From the NCBI RefSeq assembly GCF_000422585.1, contig NZ_KE383884.1:1-64000 (forward strand): 64,000 bases of DNA, given 5' to 3'. Positions 53,601 through 63,191 of the stretch are shown here, one piece after another. Within the stretch, counting starts at the first letter, position 1; each line of letters starts with the position of its first letter. The DNA is from Hugenholtzia roseola DSM 9546. Lineage in GTDB: Bacteria; Bacteroidota; Bacteroidia; Cytophagales; Bernardetiaceae. The notes beneath the pieces are model-generated. The model saw nothing but the letters and a program-made list of their open reading frames with translations. It searched no databases and was not told the DNA's origin. Position numbers and translations under genes: made by a program.

Positions 53601-56600
53601 AAGAGCATTTTGTGAATTGTAAAGCGCAATCGTTTTGCCCGAAAAAGTAAGCGTAGGAAGGCTCGGTACACCTACCGCTTCTATGCCACGCACTGCAAAG
53701 CTATCCACGCGCGTAGTAGTAGTTAGAATAATGTAACTATTTGGCAACAAAACTCGATTCGGCAACCTGCCCACACTGCTATTATCGCGTATCGTAACGC
53801 CATCAAGCGAAAGTAAATCGTCCGTAACGTTGTGAATTTCAATGTATTTAACTGCTGGCAAGCCCACAGGCGGCGTTTCCCTTGCCATAAGTTCCGTTAT
53901 CAAAATTTCATAGCGTTGGGGGCTTCGTCCTCGCCCTACTTGCAGCGTTTGGGACAAACTATTTCCTGCACAATCTACTAAGTTATTGATAGTCAGGGTA
54001 TAAATTGTACTGCTATTCGGTGCTGCGCCCAATAGCAATACAATTTCTTTCGGATTTTGATATTCTAATCCGCTAATATTCAAATTTGGATTAAAGCTAT
54101 AATTTGAAAGTGTCATGAAAGCCAAGCTATCCACATTTTCGTTGAAAACAAGGCGTAATCTTACCTCTGTTTCAAAGGAAAATTCAACCAAAAGCGGAGC
54201 TTCTGTGTCGGGATTAGAAGCCGCTACGGAATTGACTTGCGAAGGCGTGCCACCTCGCGCGTCAATCGAGGCACGCCAATTTTGGGCTTCGCCACAAAGG
54301 TTATTTATATCAATCATCTCTAACGACCAACCGCCATTTGCCTTTGTCGCATCTTGATACCACGAAGACTTGTAATCCACTTTAAAAACCAAAGCACTAT
54401 CATTAGTTCGCATAAGGCGCAATAACTCACCCGAATTATTAAGAGAAGGAAAGTTAGATACGCCTATTGCATTGATGTTTTGTACCAAAAAGCTATCTAC
54501 GCGGCTTGTGGCTGTTAGGGTTAGGTATTGATTTGGTAAGATAAGATAGTTTGGTAAAATAACAGATGAGGTAGCATCAAAGAGGCGAATTGTAGCTAAA
54601 TTGATAGGATTTGAACTTTTGTTCAAAATTTCCAAATATTCTGCTCTCGGAAGCTCTACTTGGGGGTCTTCGTCCGCCATAATTTCAGTGATAATAATAT
54701 CGTATAACTGCGGAGTTGCACCTATCCCAAATTCGCGTACAATCGGCTGCGCGTTGCCTGCACAGTCGGCTAAGTTATTGATAGTCAGTGTATAAACTAA
54801 GTCGGAGTTAAGAGTCGCATTGAGTTTGAGGCGCACCTGTGTAGGCGAAAGATAAAAAATTTGACTTACAGAAAGTCCATTATTTAGACTATAAAAAGCC
54901 GTATTGACCAAAAGCAAACTATCTATGCTTTCAGAAAAGGTAAGAAGCAGGGTATCATTTGGGATAATAACCAATTCCGATAGTTGGGGCGCAATATTAT
55001 CGGGGTTGTCGCCAAAAACGGAATTTTGTGTGGCAGGCGTTCCACCCAAAGGGTCGAGAGAGGCACGCCAATTTTCGCGTGTATAACAAGGAGGCGTGAG
55101 GTCTATCATTTCCAAAGACCAGCCGCCATTTTCTTTTGTCGCATCTTGATACCAAGAATCGGAATAATTTAGTTGTGAAATCAAACTATTATCAGCCCCT
55201 ACTATGCGAACTGTTCCGCTGGTATTAGTCAAGGCACGCCAAGGCGAAAGTGCGATGGCATTGCCATAAACGGCAAAACTATCGAGGGCAGTTTGAGGGC
55301 AAAGTACAACATATTGATTAGGTTGTAAAACAAAATCGGCTTGAATGGTAGAAAGCGAACTTGTACCAACCTGCACCCCAAAAAGGTTTTGAGCGGTATT
55401 AGAGGCGTTATAAATTTCGAGATATTCAGTGGCAGGAAGCCCAACTTGTGGCACTTCGTCAGCCATTAACTCTGTGATAATGAGCGAGTTGGCAGGTGGT
55501 ACGGGCGGACGGCTAAAAGCTATTGTCTGTGCTACCATCGGATTGCCTTCCAAATCGCGCACGTTAGAAATGGTAATACTATAAGTAATTCCGAAACCAA
55601 AATTTTGATTAAAAACTACTCTTATCCTATTGCTTGCTAAAAAAGTAGTGGCAGTAGGCAAGCCAAAGCCTGCTACCTGATAGTGATTGAAAGCCAAAGC
55701 CGTTGTATTTTCTACACCTTCTGAAAAAGTAATTTCTAAACTATTATCAGAAAGTACCCGCACCTGTGTAACCGTAGGCGGCGCGTTGTCGAGGTTGAAA
55801 GTGTGTGTGGAACGCGGCGCAATTTCTTCATTTTGTAAATCAAAATAGCCCGCATCTAAGGTGTAATTTGTGTTCGGTGCAAGCGCAGCCCCCAACGCCA
55901 CATGCACAAGTTGGTTGTTGTTCGCATCAAGATTTGCCGCAAGCGCAGTGCCAATGGCATTGTCAATTTCATATAGAGCCGCATTCTGAACCGAAATAGG
56001 AACAGGAGGATAGTTAAAAAGTACATCTATTAGAGTAGGCGTGATAGGCGTAACCGACACAATACGCGGTTGATAGACAAAATTTTTAGTTTGGCTTATT
56101 AAAGTATTTGAAAATAAATCTTGAATATTTTGCACCGTTAGGCTGTAACTTGTACCAATAGCAAAATTGTTACTAAAAGTAAGTTCTACAACGGCAGGGC
56201 TTACTTGTACTGCATTTATCGCAATCCCTATTCCACTAACATTGTAATTTGCTGCATTTTGAGCCGTTGCGTTGGTAATCGGTTCTGAAAAAGTAACCCT
56301 TAATAGGTTATTTGCCAGCGGCTCTGCCTTGGCAATGCTTGGGATTTGGGTAGAAAAAGGTAGGTTTTGGGCAGGCGAGAGCGGATTATTAGTTAAATCT
56401 GTTACATTTTCTACTGTTAGAATGTAGTTGCCAACATCAGCCAAGCCCCCTGCAAAAAAGAGCCGCACACGTGTTGCATCAAACGGCAAAAGCGTCGCCG
56501 TAGTGGGGTTTCCAATGGCGTTATTGAGGGTATAATTGGCAATATTTTCAGCCGTAGCCTGTGTTAATAGTTCAGAAAATTGTAATTCTAACGTATTGTT

Positions 56601-58244
56601 ATTTAAAATAGTTAGATTCAATACCGAAGGCGGCAATGGGTCATAAACAAAGGCACGTGTGCGCGTTGTCATGACATTGCCCAAAAAGTCTGTTACGTTT
56701 CTGATGCGCAATTCGTAAGGCGTTTGCGGTACGAAAGTCCCTGAAAATGAGAGCGTTACTTGGGAAAAATTGTTGGGATTTCGTATCGCCGAAGTAGGAA
56801 AACCAAAGCCCAGCCATTCATAATGATTGACAATTTGGGCAGAGATAAGCTCCACAGGTTCGGAAAATTGTACTAAAATTTGGTTATTAGAAAGTGGTAT
56901 CACACAACCAGAAACACAGACATCAGGGCGTTGGGTATCATAAACAAAATTTGCATTTACGGGAATCGTTATCGCATTTGTATTTTGGTCGGCTACATTA
57001 TTGACCGTCAAAGTGTGGGTAATATTGGCTGCAAAATTATCGGAAAAAACCAGATGCACCAAACGCTGATTGGCAGCATCTCGAACCGCTGAAACGGGAT
57101 TAGGGACACCCAAATTTTTGGTATAATTTCCTACATTTTGTGCCGAAAGTAGTTCTACATTTTCCGAAAAAAGTACATCTAAACTCGAAGGCGAGGTAAC
57201 TGTTAGTTCGCTTATGATAGGAGGCAAATTGTCATTAAAACTAAAATTTTGATTTGTAGTAAGAATTGTATTACCAAAAATGTCATTTACATTCTGAACC
57301 GTAATAGTATAGTTTGTAGCCGTCGTAAAATTATTTGCAAATGTAAGCCTAATTTTATCAGTGCTTCCCACTTCCAACGTTGCTGTTAGGGGTGTCCCCA
57401 GTCCCAAATTCACAGAAAAATCTGAAACTTGTATAGAATTAGGTTCAATATCTTCATCAAAAGTCAGTACAATTTGATTGGGCGAAGCTCCCTGCACGTT
57501 CAAAAGCGTAGGAGGCGTATTGTCGATATAAGGCTGAATCGTAACAAAATCAAGTATAAAATCATTTCTTCTTGCGTTGGCAGAATAACGATAATTAACC
57601 CCAAAAAAACTACTATTTGTGTAAGTATTTTCCGTAACGCTACCTTGCAAAACGCCGTTGGCATAAATTTTCCAGACCCCAGCCAATGTGCGAATGACCC
57701 TAATTTCAACCAAAAAAGGAGCTGTTCCAAAATTAGTAGCCGAACTCAAAGGAAAAGGCGTGAGCGTAGTTCCATCTTGTCTATAAAAAGTGAGTACCTC
57801 TCTTAGTTCTAAAAAATAGCCATTTAAAGCTCCATTTAAGTTTGCATTATCAGAAACTAAATACAAGCGCGAGTTGTTGGTTGCGTTTGGAATTTGTGTA
57901 AAAAGTAGTTCAGTTTCGAGCAGCCATTCCCAATTATCTGCGTTGAGATTGAAGGCTGTCGGGGTGCTTAGGTAGGCAATGCGCGTGCCTGCGCCACCAT
58001 TGGGCAGGTTGGTTTGCAGTTGAAAGCCAGCATTGACGGTAAAACCGTCGCCCGTCGTTACGGTATTGCCGCCGCTCCAAGTAGGGAGGGCGGTGTAGTT
58101 GCCATCTGTAAAATTATCGTTTAAAATTTGAGATTTTAAATTTGACAAACTTGAAAATAGCAGCAGTAAAAGTAAGGCATTTTTTACGATATTTTTACTT
58201 ATAAATTGAACCCAATGGAAAAGAACGTGCGTATCTGTTTGCAT
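50661..58244 (-). CDS. Giant surface protein with Ig-like and lamin-tail domains and T9SS/CHU_C-type C-terminus
   Basis: A 2,527-residue exported protein; the ATG at 58244 is chosen because its promoter covers an upstream start at 58310. A signal peptide (about residues 20-40) leads into a jelly-roll-like domain (about 45-240). Roughly seven bacterial Ig-like repeats follow (about 240-930), each of about 100 residues, with phrases such as LTVQNVTD and ITVQNVND. Then six lamin-tail domains alternate with Ig-like repeats; these share ITELMADE..P..GLP..EYLEI and GGWSLEMID...NWRAS motifs. The C-terminal 85 residues (TPDADGVNDFAQIF, ISIYDAMGRKVRDL) form a gliding/CHU_C-like domain with a FlgD-like fold, suited to T9SS export. 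It is probably a cell-surface adhesin or matrix protein. Confidence 0.88.
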   Translation of the reverse strand: MQTDTHVLFHWVQFISKNIVKNALLLLLLFSSLSNLKSQILNDNFTDGNYTALPTWSGGNTVTTGDGFTVNAGFQLQTNLPNGGAGTRIAYLSTPTAFNLNADNWEWLLETELLFTQIPNATNNSRLYLVSDNANLNGALNGYFLELREVLTFYRQDGTTLTPFPLSSATNFGTAPFLVEIRVIRTLAGVWKIYANGVLQGSVTENTYTNSSFFGVNYRYSANARRNDFILDFVTIQPYIDNTPPTLLNVQGASPNQIVLTFDEDIEPNSIQVSDFSVNLGLGTPLTATLEVGSTDKIRLTFANNFTTATNYTITVQNVNDIFGNTILTTNQNFSFNDNLPPIISELTVTSPSSLDVLFSENVELLSAQNVGNYTKNLGVPNPVSAVRDAANQRLVHLVFSDNFAANITHTLTVNNVADQNTNAITIPVNANFVYDTQRPDVCVSGCVIPLSNNQILVQFSEPVELISAQIVNHYEWLGFGFPTSAIRNPNNFSQVTLSFSGTFVPQTPYELRIRNVTDFLGNVMTTRTRAFVYDPLPPSVLNLTILNNNTLELQFSELLTQATAENIANYTLNNAIGNPTTATLLPFDATRVRLFFAGGLADVGNYILTVENVTDLTNNPLSPAQNLPFSTQIPSIAKAEPLANNLLRVTFSEPITNATAQNAANYNVSGIGIAINAVQVSPAVVELTFSNNFAIGTSYSLTVQNIQDLFSNTLISQTKNFVYQPRIVSVTPITPTLIDVLFNYPPVPISVQNAALYEIDNAIGTALAANLDANNNQLVHVALGAALAPNTNYTLDAGYFDLQNEEIAPRSTHTFNLDNAPPTVTQVRVLSDNSLEITFSEGVENTTALAFNHYQVAGFGLPTATTFLASNRIRVVFNQNFGFGITYSITISNVRDLEGNPMVAQTIAFSRPPVPPANSLIITELMADEVPQVGLPATEYLEIYNASNTAQNLFGVQVGTSSLSTIQADFVLQPNQYVVLCPQTALDSFAVYGNAIALSPWRALTNTSGTVRIVGADNSLISQLNYSDSWYQDATKENGGWSLEMIDLTPPCYTRENWRASLDPLGGTPATQNSVFGDNPDNIAPQLSELVIIPNDTLLLTFSESIDSLLLVNTAFYSLNNGLSVSQIFYLSPTQVRLKLNATLNSDLVYTLTINNLADCAGNAQPIVREFGIGATPQLYDIIITEIMADEDPQVELPRAEYLEILNKSSNPINLATIRLFDATSSVILPNYLILPNQYLTLTATSRVDSFLVQNINAIGVSNFPSLNNSGELLRLMRTNDSALVFKVDYKSSWYQDATKANGGWSLEMIDINNLCGEAQNWRASIDARGGTPSQVNSVAASNPDTEAPLLVEFSFETEVRLRLVFNENVDSLAFMTLSNYSFNPNLNISGLEYQNPKEIVLLLGAAPNSSTIYTLTINNLVDCAGNSLSQTLQVGRGRSPQRYEILITELMARETPPVGLPAVKYIEIHNVTDDLLSLDGVTIRDNSSVGRLPNRVLLPNSYIILTTTTRVDSFAVRGIEAVGVPSLPTLTFSGKTIALYNSQNALIQEVSYSDTWYRDANKANGGWSLEMIDLNNVCEGAQNWRASQDPLGGTPARANSVAAPNPDTTLPFAERFVLVSDTELDVIFSEKIDSLSLVNSAHYQIQTGISINQLVWINNNTVRLRFSPALAENILYRLVISAEIADCAGNRAASEKVFEFGKGVVPAAYELLITEIMADPTPTVGLPAREYLEIYNPTDKILALGQVMIVDGSNTTLLPDEILMPNEYLTICATSSAAELRDFGRVLGVSRFPSLTIAGKLLKLQTISGAYLYEVFYSDTWYGDVAKEEGGWSLEMIDPTNFCGEAQNWRASIDPSGGTPSRQNSVFAPNPDTEAPQIQSLTLSEDRNALLIVFNEKVDSLSALNPAHYSIDNNLSVLQIEWLSAKSVRLFLSPAAAAEVLYTLTIQNIRDCAENTQMQSLVFGAGASPSFGELLITEILPDPSPVVSLPESEYIELYNPTNKIISLNGVSLFDGNNKIVLPPLVLLPQEYLLLVPNSVRNQFLSYGKVAGLTTWLSLTNSGKLLRLSNAAEALVFEVTYSDAWYGDAEKKEGGWSLEMIDPSQFCIERENWTASRDARGGTPAQRNSVYALSGDRIQPKLLRAEAIDNQKIRLIFDEKLDSLQIAFAQIEIAPLMPISAQYVENGNWKNLIIELSAPLQTRTRYEVRLQNLTDCAGNLVSDLANSAFVVLPEAAEIGDLLINEILFNPPTFGVDFVEIYNHSDKFIDLKGYKIANTNLDGNATNPSSLNTIRNLSSETLILAPQAYIALTSDSLQLLNQYPNGNRAGFWQMSSLPSYSDEEGEVVLLDFQDKELDRFRYHEDFHFDLIRDQNGVSLERIDFEAPTNDPNNWHSAASTVGFGTPAYRNSQAKELENQGISQDCFRVEGEVITPDADGVNDFAQIFYDCNVQGQMVNISIYDAMGRKVRDLVQNQLAATSGFITWDGTDNRSQKVRVGYYLLLIELYDLNGSVQYLKKKIAVAAKF

Positions 58245-58278
58245 AAATGTCGAAGTTAGGGTCGTGGGGAGTATCAAG

Positions 58279-58311
58279 CAAATATAATTTTTTATTCTCA
58301 AAAAATCCAAA
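58279..58311 (-). promoter_or_regulatory. Promoter of the giant surface-protein gene
   Basis: Minus-strand TTTG (58311-58308), 21 bp, and the perfect TATATTTG (58286-58279). Initiation near 58272 leaves a 28-base leader to the ATG at 58244. Confidence 0.65.
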
Positions 58312-58363
58312 AAGTTCTTGTTTTATTGGGCTTTGAAACAAAAAATTCACATTCGCCATACCG

Positions 58364-61300
58364 TTAAGAATTTATATCCTCTTCTAAAATAGATTGCAAA
58401 ACACGCATTGCGCCCTCTATGCTGCGTACATTTTCCATAATAAAAATCAGGCGGCTCTCTGTTTCTTTCACCTGACAACGTTCAGGACGCTTCTGCACAT
58501 AGGCAAGAAATTTAGAAAATACTTCAGTTTCAAAATATTGAGGCTTGCCACTGACAAAATACGCTCGCATTTTTTCATTTTTAAGCGTCAATTTCTCGAA
58601 ACCTATTTTTTCGGCTACCCACCTTAGCTCTACCGTTTTGAGCAATTCCTCGACAGTAGGGGGCAAATCGCCAAAACGGTCTTTGAGTTCATTTCTAAAA
58701 ACAAGCAAATCTTGTTCATTTTTTAATTCATCGGCTCGAATGTAAAGGCTCAAACGCTCCGAAATATTAGGGATATAATCTTCTGGAATCAGAATATTAA
58801 AATCGGTTTCTATATTACAATCTACTTTAATTGTTTTATCTTTTATTTCGTGTGCAAATAAGTCTTTAAACTCCTCTTCTTTCAATTCAGCAATGGCTTC
58901 TTCTAAGATTTTATGGTAAGTATCTAAGCCCAAATCGTTGATAAAGCCGCTTTGCTCTGCTCCCAATAAATCGCCTGCTCCCCGAATATCTAAATCGCGC
59001 ATCGCAATTTTAAAGCCATCGCCTAATTCATTAAACTCCTCTAAGGCACTCAAACGCTTGCGCGAATCAACAGTAAGGGTAGAAACCGAAGGGACAAGCA
59101 ACAAACAGAAGGCTTTGCGGTTACTTCTGCCCACACGCCCCCTCATTTGGTGCAAATCTGATAAACCAAAAAGATGTGAATTGTTAATGATAATGGTATT
59201 TGCATTAGGAATATCCAAACCCGACTCGATGATATTGGTAGCAACTAACACATCGAGCTGCCCACTAATAAAGTTCATCATCACCTTTTCCAAGTTTTCG
59301 TCTGCCATCTGCCCATGCCCGATACCCACTTTGGCATCTGGTACAAGACGCGCAATCATACCCGCCACTTCATAAATATCGCTCACGCGATTATGCACAA
59401 AGAAGACCTGTCCGCCACGTCGCAATTCATAACTTACCGCATCTCTAATCGTTTCTTCCGAAAAAGTATGCACCTCCGTCGTTACAGGCTGACGGTTAGG
59501 CGGCGGCGTGTGCATGATAGACAAATCTCGCGCCCCTAAGAGTGAAAACTGCAAGGTGCGCGGAATGGGCGTAGCCGTTAGGGTCAGGCAGTCTATGTTA
59601 TGGCGCATTTCTTTTAACTTTTCCTTTGTTTTTACGCCAAATTTTTGTTCTTCGTCTATGATAAAGAGTCCTAAATCTTTGAATTGTATCGTTTTACTTA
59701 CAATTTTATGCGTGCCAATTAGTATATCTATTTTTCCATTTGCCAAATCTTCTATAATTTGTTTGACCTCTTTTGCCGTTCTGAAACGGTTGATGTAATC
59801 CACACGCACAGGCAAACTTTTCAAACGCTCCGAAAAAGTGCGGTAATGTTGGGCGGCTAAAATCGTAGTCGGCACTAAAACCGCCACTTGTTTTCCATTC
59901 GCAACGGCTTTGAAAGCGGCTCTTATCGCAAGTTCGGTCTTGCCAAAACCCACATCTCCACAAATGAGCCTATCCATCGGCACAGGTTTTTCCATATCTG
60001 CCTTGATTTGAGAGGTGGCTGTGGCTTGGTCGGGCGTATCTTCGTATAAAAATGAAGTTTCTAATTCAATTTGCATATAATCGTCGGGCTGACAGGCAAA
60101 GCCACGCATGGTAAGCCTTTTTGCATACAAATTGATTAAATCTGTACCAATATCTTTTAATCTTTTCTTTACCTTTCGCTTTTTATTTTCCCACTCACCT
60201 GTTCCCAACTTGCTCAATGCTACCTGCGAACCTTCTTTGCCTGTATAACGCGCTATTTTATGAAGTGAATGAAGACTTACAAATAAAATATCGTTATCTC
60301 TATAAATCAAACGCACTGCCTCCTGCTCTTTTCCACCCACTTCTATTTTTTCAAGCCCTGCAAAACGCCCAATTCCGTAATCTATATGCGTTACATAATC
60401 ACCGATTTGTAATGCGTTCAACTCTTTGAGTGTCAGGGCTTTTGTCTTCGAAAAACGCTCTGTACCTTTGCCCTTGTGGAATCTTTCAAAGACCTGATGG
60501 TCGGTATAAAGGGTTAGTTTTAGGTTTTGGTCATAAAAACCTTCGTGCAGGGAAAGCAAAAGTGCGCGAATTTCCAACTGCGGCTCTATCTCCTCAAAGA
60601 TACTTTGCATGCGCTCTACCTGCTTGGGCAAATCTGCTACTAAAATATTGGTATAATTTTGGTCTTGTTTTCGTTTTAAATCTTCGGCTAAAAGTTTGAA
60701 GTCTTTATTAAAAGAAGGCTGCACCTTCGTCTGAAAATCGACCACAAAAGGCTCAATATGTTTAGGATATAATTTTTTAGGTAGTGTATGATGGTAATGA
60801 AATTGCGAAAATTTGCTATAACCGTCTATAAATTCCTCTTGGGTAAGAAAAATATGTTCGGGCTTCGAAATAATTTGCGTATAACCTGCTGCCTTTACAA
60901 TTTCTTCAAATTCCTGCCCCACTTTCTCAAAATATTTTTCAATTACTTCTAAGGTAAGTTTCTGATTTTCAACCCAAAATAGCGTCTGGGCAGGCAGAAA
61001 GTTGAAAAAAGGCTCGCGACTCTCCTGCGAAAATTTTGCCTCCAAATTCGGTATCAAGACCGCTTTTTCTACCGTCTGTTTCGAAAGCTGACTATTTGGC
61101 TCGAAAAGACGCAAACTTTCTACCTCATCACCAAAAAATTCTACTCGAAAAGGCATCTCATGCGCATACGAAAAAACATCTACAATGCCGCCACGCACCG
61201 CATACTGCCCTGCTTCATACACAAAATCGGTTCGCTCGAAGCCATAACTTTGCAGCACCTCCACCAAAAAATCGCGCCCCAATTCCTCGCCCTTGCGAAT

Positions 61301-61819
61301 GGTAAAAGTGTTGGAAAGCAACGTTTTTTTATTCACCACGCGCTCGGTAAGAGCCGCAGGGTAGGTAATAATAATTTTGCCTTTAAAATTTTTAATATCC
61401 GTTTCTTGTTCATATAAATTTTGCAACTGTGCCAACGTTTCGGCACGCTGCAAGACGTTGGCGTTGTCTATCTTTTCAAATTGGTAGGGCTTTTTGTAGG
61501 AAGTTGGAAAAAATAGAACCGTCGGATTGGTAGCATTTGCTTTCTGTTCTAAAATAGAAATCAAATCACTATAAAAATATGCCGCTTTTTCATTGTCTTC
61601 TGCCAAGATAAGTTGTGTTAGCTCTGGACGCGCCTGCTGCAAAGCCGCCACCAAGAGAGCCGTCTGACTCCCTGCCACATTCTGCACATGCACCTGTTCA
61701 AGTTGCGGACTTTTGGCTTTATTTTCCAATAGCTGAAAAAGCGCGTCGGCGCGATACATAGCCAAAATTTCGTCCGTTTGCAGATAAGTCTGGGGTGCTG
61801 AAATAAGCGAATTTTTCAT
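58364..61819 (-). CDS. mfd: Transcription-repair coupling factor Mfd
   Basis: Mfd, 1,151 residues. It removes stalled RNA polymerase from DNA lesions and recruits UvrA. The N-terminal UvrB-like module lies within about residues 1-430. The polymerase-binding CarD-like domain begins near 455 (QIGDYVTHIDYGIGRFAGL). The superfamily 2 translocase has GDVGFGKTELAIRAAFK, the DEEQKFG box (normally DEEQRFG) and the HQMRGRVGRSNRKAF motif. The C-terminal TRCF domain is complete. It is a single-gene unit transcribed away from the outer-membrane barrel gene, 54 bp beyond the giant surface gene start. Confidence 0.97.
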   Translation of the reverse strand: MKNSLISAPQTYLQTDEILAMYRADALFQLLENKAKSPQLEQVHVQNVAGSQTALLVAALQQARPELTQLILAEDNEKAAYFYSDLISILEQKANATNPTVLFFPTSYKKPYQFEKIDNANVLQRAETLAQLQNLYEQETDIKNFKGKIIITYPAALTERVVNKKTLLSNTFTIRKGEELGRDFLVEVLQSYGFERTDFVYEAGQYAVRGGIVDVFSYAHEMPFRVEFFGDEVESLRLFEPNSQLSKQTVEKAVLIPNLEAKFSQESREPFFNFLPAQTLFWVENQKLTLEVIEKYFEKVGQEFEEIVKAAGYTQIISKPEHIFLTQEEFIDGYSKFSQFHYHHTLPKKLYPKHIEPFVVDFQTKVQPSFNKDFKLLAEDLKRKQDQNYTNILVADLPKQVERMQSIFEEIEPQLEIRALLLSLHEGFYDQNLKLTLYTDHQVFERFHKGKGTERFSKTKALTLKELNALQIGDYVTHIDYGIGRFAGLEKIEVGGKEQEAVRLIYRDNDILFVSLHSLHKIARYTGKEGSQVALSKLGTGEWENKKRKVKKRLKDIGTDLINLYAKRLTMRGFACQPDDYMQIELETSFLYEDTPDQATATSQIKADMEKPVPMDRLICGDVGFGKTELAIRAAFKAVANGKQVAVLVPTTILAAQHYRTFSERLKSLPVRVDYINRFRTAKEVKQIIEDLANGKIDILIGTHKIVSKTIQFKDLGLFIIDEEQKFGVKTKEKLKEMRHNIDCLTLTATPIPRTLQFSLLGARDLSIMHTPPPNRQPVTTEVHTFSEETIRDAVSYELRRGGQVFFVHNRVSDIYEVAGMIARLVPDAKVGIGHGQMADENLEKVMMNFISGQLDVLVATNIIESGLDIPNANTIIINNSHLFGLSDLHQMRGRVGRSNRKAFCLLLVPSVSTLTVDSRKRLSALEEFNELGDGFKIAMRDLDIRGAGDLLGAEQSGFINDLGLDTYHKILEEAIAELKEEEFKDLFAHEIKDKTIKVDCNIETDFNILIPEDYIPNISERLSLYIRADELKNEQDLLVFRNELKDRFGDLPPTVEELLKTVELRWVAEKIGFEKLTLKNEKMRAYFVSGKPQYFETEVFSKFLAYVQKRPERCQVKETESRLIFIMENVRSIEGAMRVLQSILEEDINS

Positions 61820-61880
61820 AAGTGCCTGACAAAAGTCCTTTTAAGCTACACAAACAAGCTCTTAACTCGAAAAGAAAGCG

Positions 61881-61888
61881 CAAAGTTA
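61881..61888 (-). promoter_or_regulatory. -7 element of the mfd promoter
   Basis: On the minus strand this reads TAACTTTG, a perfect TAnnTTTG box 62 bp before the mfd start. No -33 box was found at the usual distance. Confidence 0.4.
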
Positions 61889-62073
61889 CAAAAAACTGCG
61901 AAAAAGGCATTGTTGCAATCGCAAAAGCTACCATGCGCCCCTAATCTATTGCCACAATTCTATTTCTTTGAGGTCTGCTGATTTTCGAAGCATCAAAGCC
62001 AAATTTAGGGCAACCTTCATTTTTTTCTATCAAAATCTTACCTCTTTGAAAAAAAGAAAAAATAGCAAAACTC

Positions 62074-62104
62074 TTGCATGTCAAAAGCAAAACCATTAAT
62101 TTTG
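62074..62104 (+). promoter_or_regulatory. Promoter upstream of the outer-membrane barrel gene
   Basis: TTG (62074-62076), 20 bp, and the perfect TAATTTTG (62097-62104). Initiation near 62111 would give a leader of about 244 bases before the ATG at 62355. Confidence 0.55.
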
Positions 62105-62171
62105 CGGAGTATTACTATCAAAAAAAAGAAAACCCGTCTGCTCTTTTGTCTAATCTGAAATTTTCCCATTA

Positions 62172-62199
62172 GAAAAATGCTGCTAAAATAGCATTTTTC
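62172..62199 (+). terminator. Hairpin in the leader of the barrel gene (attenuator or sRNA end)
   Basis: A perfect 10-bp stem (GAAAAATGCT / AGCATTTTTC) with an 8-base loop whose 3' arm ends in T residues. It lies about 60 bases after the predicted transcription start. Confidence 0.4.
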
Positions 62200-62354
62200 T
62201 TACCCCATAAAGAACCTTTATTTAGATTTTTTCTAAACAAAAAGACATTCAAAGACTTTATAGGCTTAAACAAAAGCACACTTCTAAAAACTTTTGTGGC
62301 ATTTGTTTTCAGCTTTCTTTCCTATTTTCTCACCATTGATTAAACAAATCAAAA

Positions 62355-62978
62355 ATGAACACATCAAAGCTATCTCTTTACGTTTTTATCGCTTTCTTGT
62401 TAGCCTTTGTAGGTTTTTCTTCAAATGCAATCGCACAAGAAGATAAAACTTTGCTTAATTCTGATGCAAAAATTGGTTTTTATCTCAATCCATATACTCA
62501 AATTAGTCCTGTGGCAGGCGAAACGGCTGCTTTTTTTGGGGTGCGCGGCGCAGTAACTTTACAAAAAAAATTCGCCGTTGGGGGCTTATATCAGTTTTCA
62601 GTCAATCAAATCCGCCCAAGCACCGAAACCGACGACAGACTCTATTATGACGTGCAGCAATTTGGGGGCTTTATAGAATATACTCTCAATCCGACTAATG
62701 CCTTTCACCTTACTTTTCCTTTGGCTATCGGTGGCGGTGAAATTCAAGCCGACTGGCGCGACGGTTTTGAAGATTTAGACGATAACGATAATTTTGGCGA
62801 GGCTACTTTCTTTTTTGTAGAGCCACGTGTAGAAGGCGAACTTAACCTGCACCGCTTTGTGCGTTTGCATGCAGGCGTAGGCTACCGTTTTGTGGGCGAT
62901 ATAAGCTATCGAACTTTGGAAAACAATGCAATGCGCGGTATTAGTGCTACTATCGGTATTAAATTAGGAATTTTCTAA
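62355..62978 (+). CDS. Outer-membrane beta-barrel protein
   Basis: A 207-residue protein with a signal peptide (residues 1-28, ending SNAIAQ). The mature region is a small beta-barrel with alternating aromatic strands (KIGFYLNPYTQISPVAG, KKFAVGGLYQFSVNQI, YRFVGDISYRTLE), ending in a short strand with terminal Phe (TIGIKLGIF). The architecture is that of the porin-like or OmpW/OprF-type small barrels, with a calcium-loop-like acidic stretch (DLDDNDNFGE). It is a single-gene unit with a promoter and a terminator of its own. Substrate unknown. Confidence 0.75.
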   Translation: MNTSKLSLYVFIAFLLAFVGFSSNAIAQEDKTLLNSDAKIGFYLNPYTQISPVAGETAAFFGVRGAVTLQKKFAVGGLYQFSVNQIRPSTETDDRLYYDVQQFGGFIEYTLNPTNAFHLTFPLAIGGGEIQADWRDGFEDLDDNDNFGEATFFFVEPRVEGELNLHRFVRLHAGVGYRFVGDISYRTLENNAMRGISATIGIKLGIF

Positions 62979-63021
62979 CTTTAATGTTATATGTTCAATG
63001 GATTTTTAAATCTTCAAAATG

Positions 63022-63052
63022 GGTTGCTTGTTTCAGGCAGCCTATTTTTTTT
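63022..63052 (+). terminator. Rho-independent terminator after the barrel gene
   Basis: An 8-bp stem with two wobble pairs (GGTTGCTT / AGGCAGCC), followed by TA and eight T residues, 43 bp beyond the stop. Confidence 0.75.
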
Positions 63053-63191
63053 ATCGCATAAAGAGGGTAGAAAAGACAGAAATAAGCCCTTGTACTACAA
63101 AATTTCAACTAAATTTTAGGCGAAGCCTGCTTTTTTGTGCCTTTTTCATTACTTTTGGGGAAATTGCGTATTTTTCAAAAAACAATCAAAT

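Larger units (their letters stand above)
61820..62354. other. Long intergenic region between divergent mfd and the outer-membrane barrel gene
   Basis: About 535 bp without a plausible gene. It holds a -7 box for mfd, a complete promoter facing right (62074-62104) and a hairpin (62172-62199) inside what would be a 240-base leader. Confidence 0.6.
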
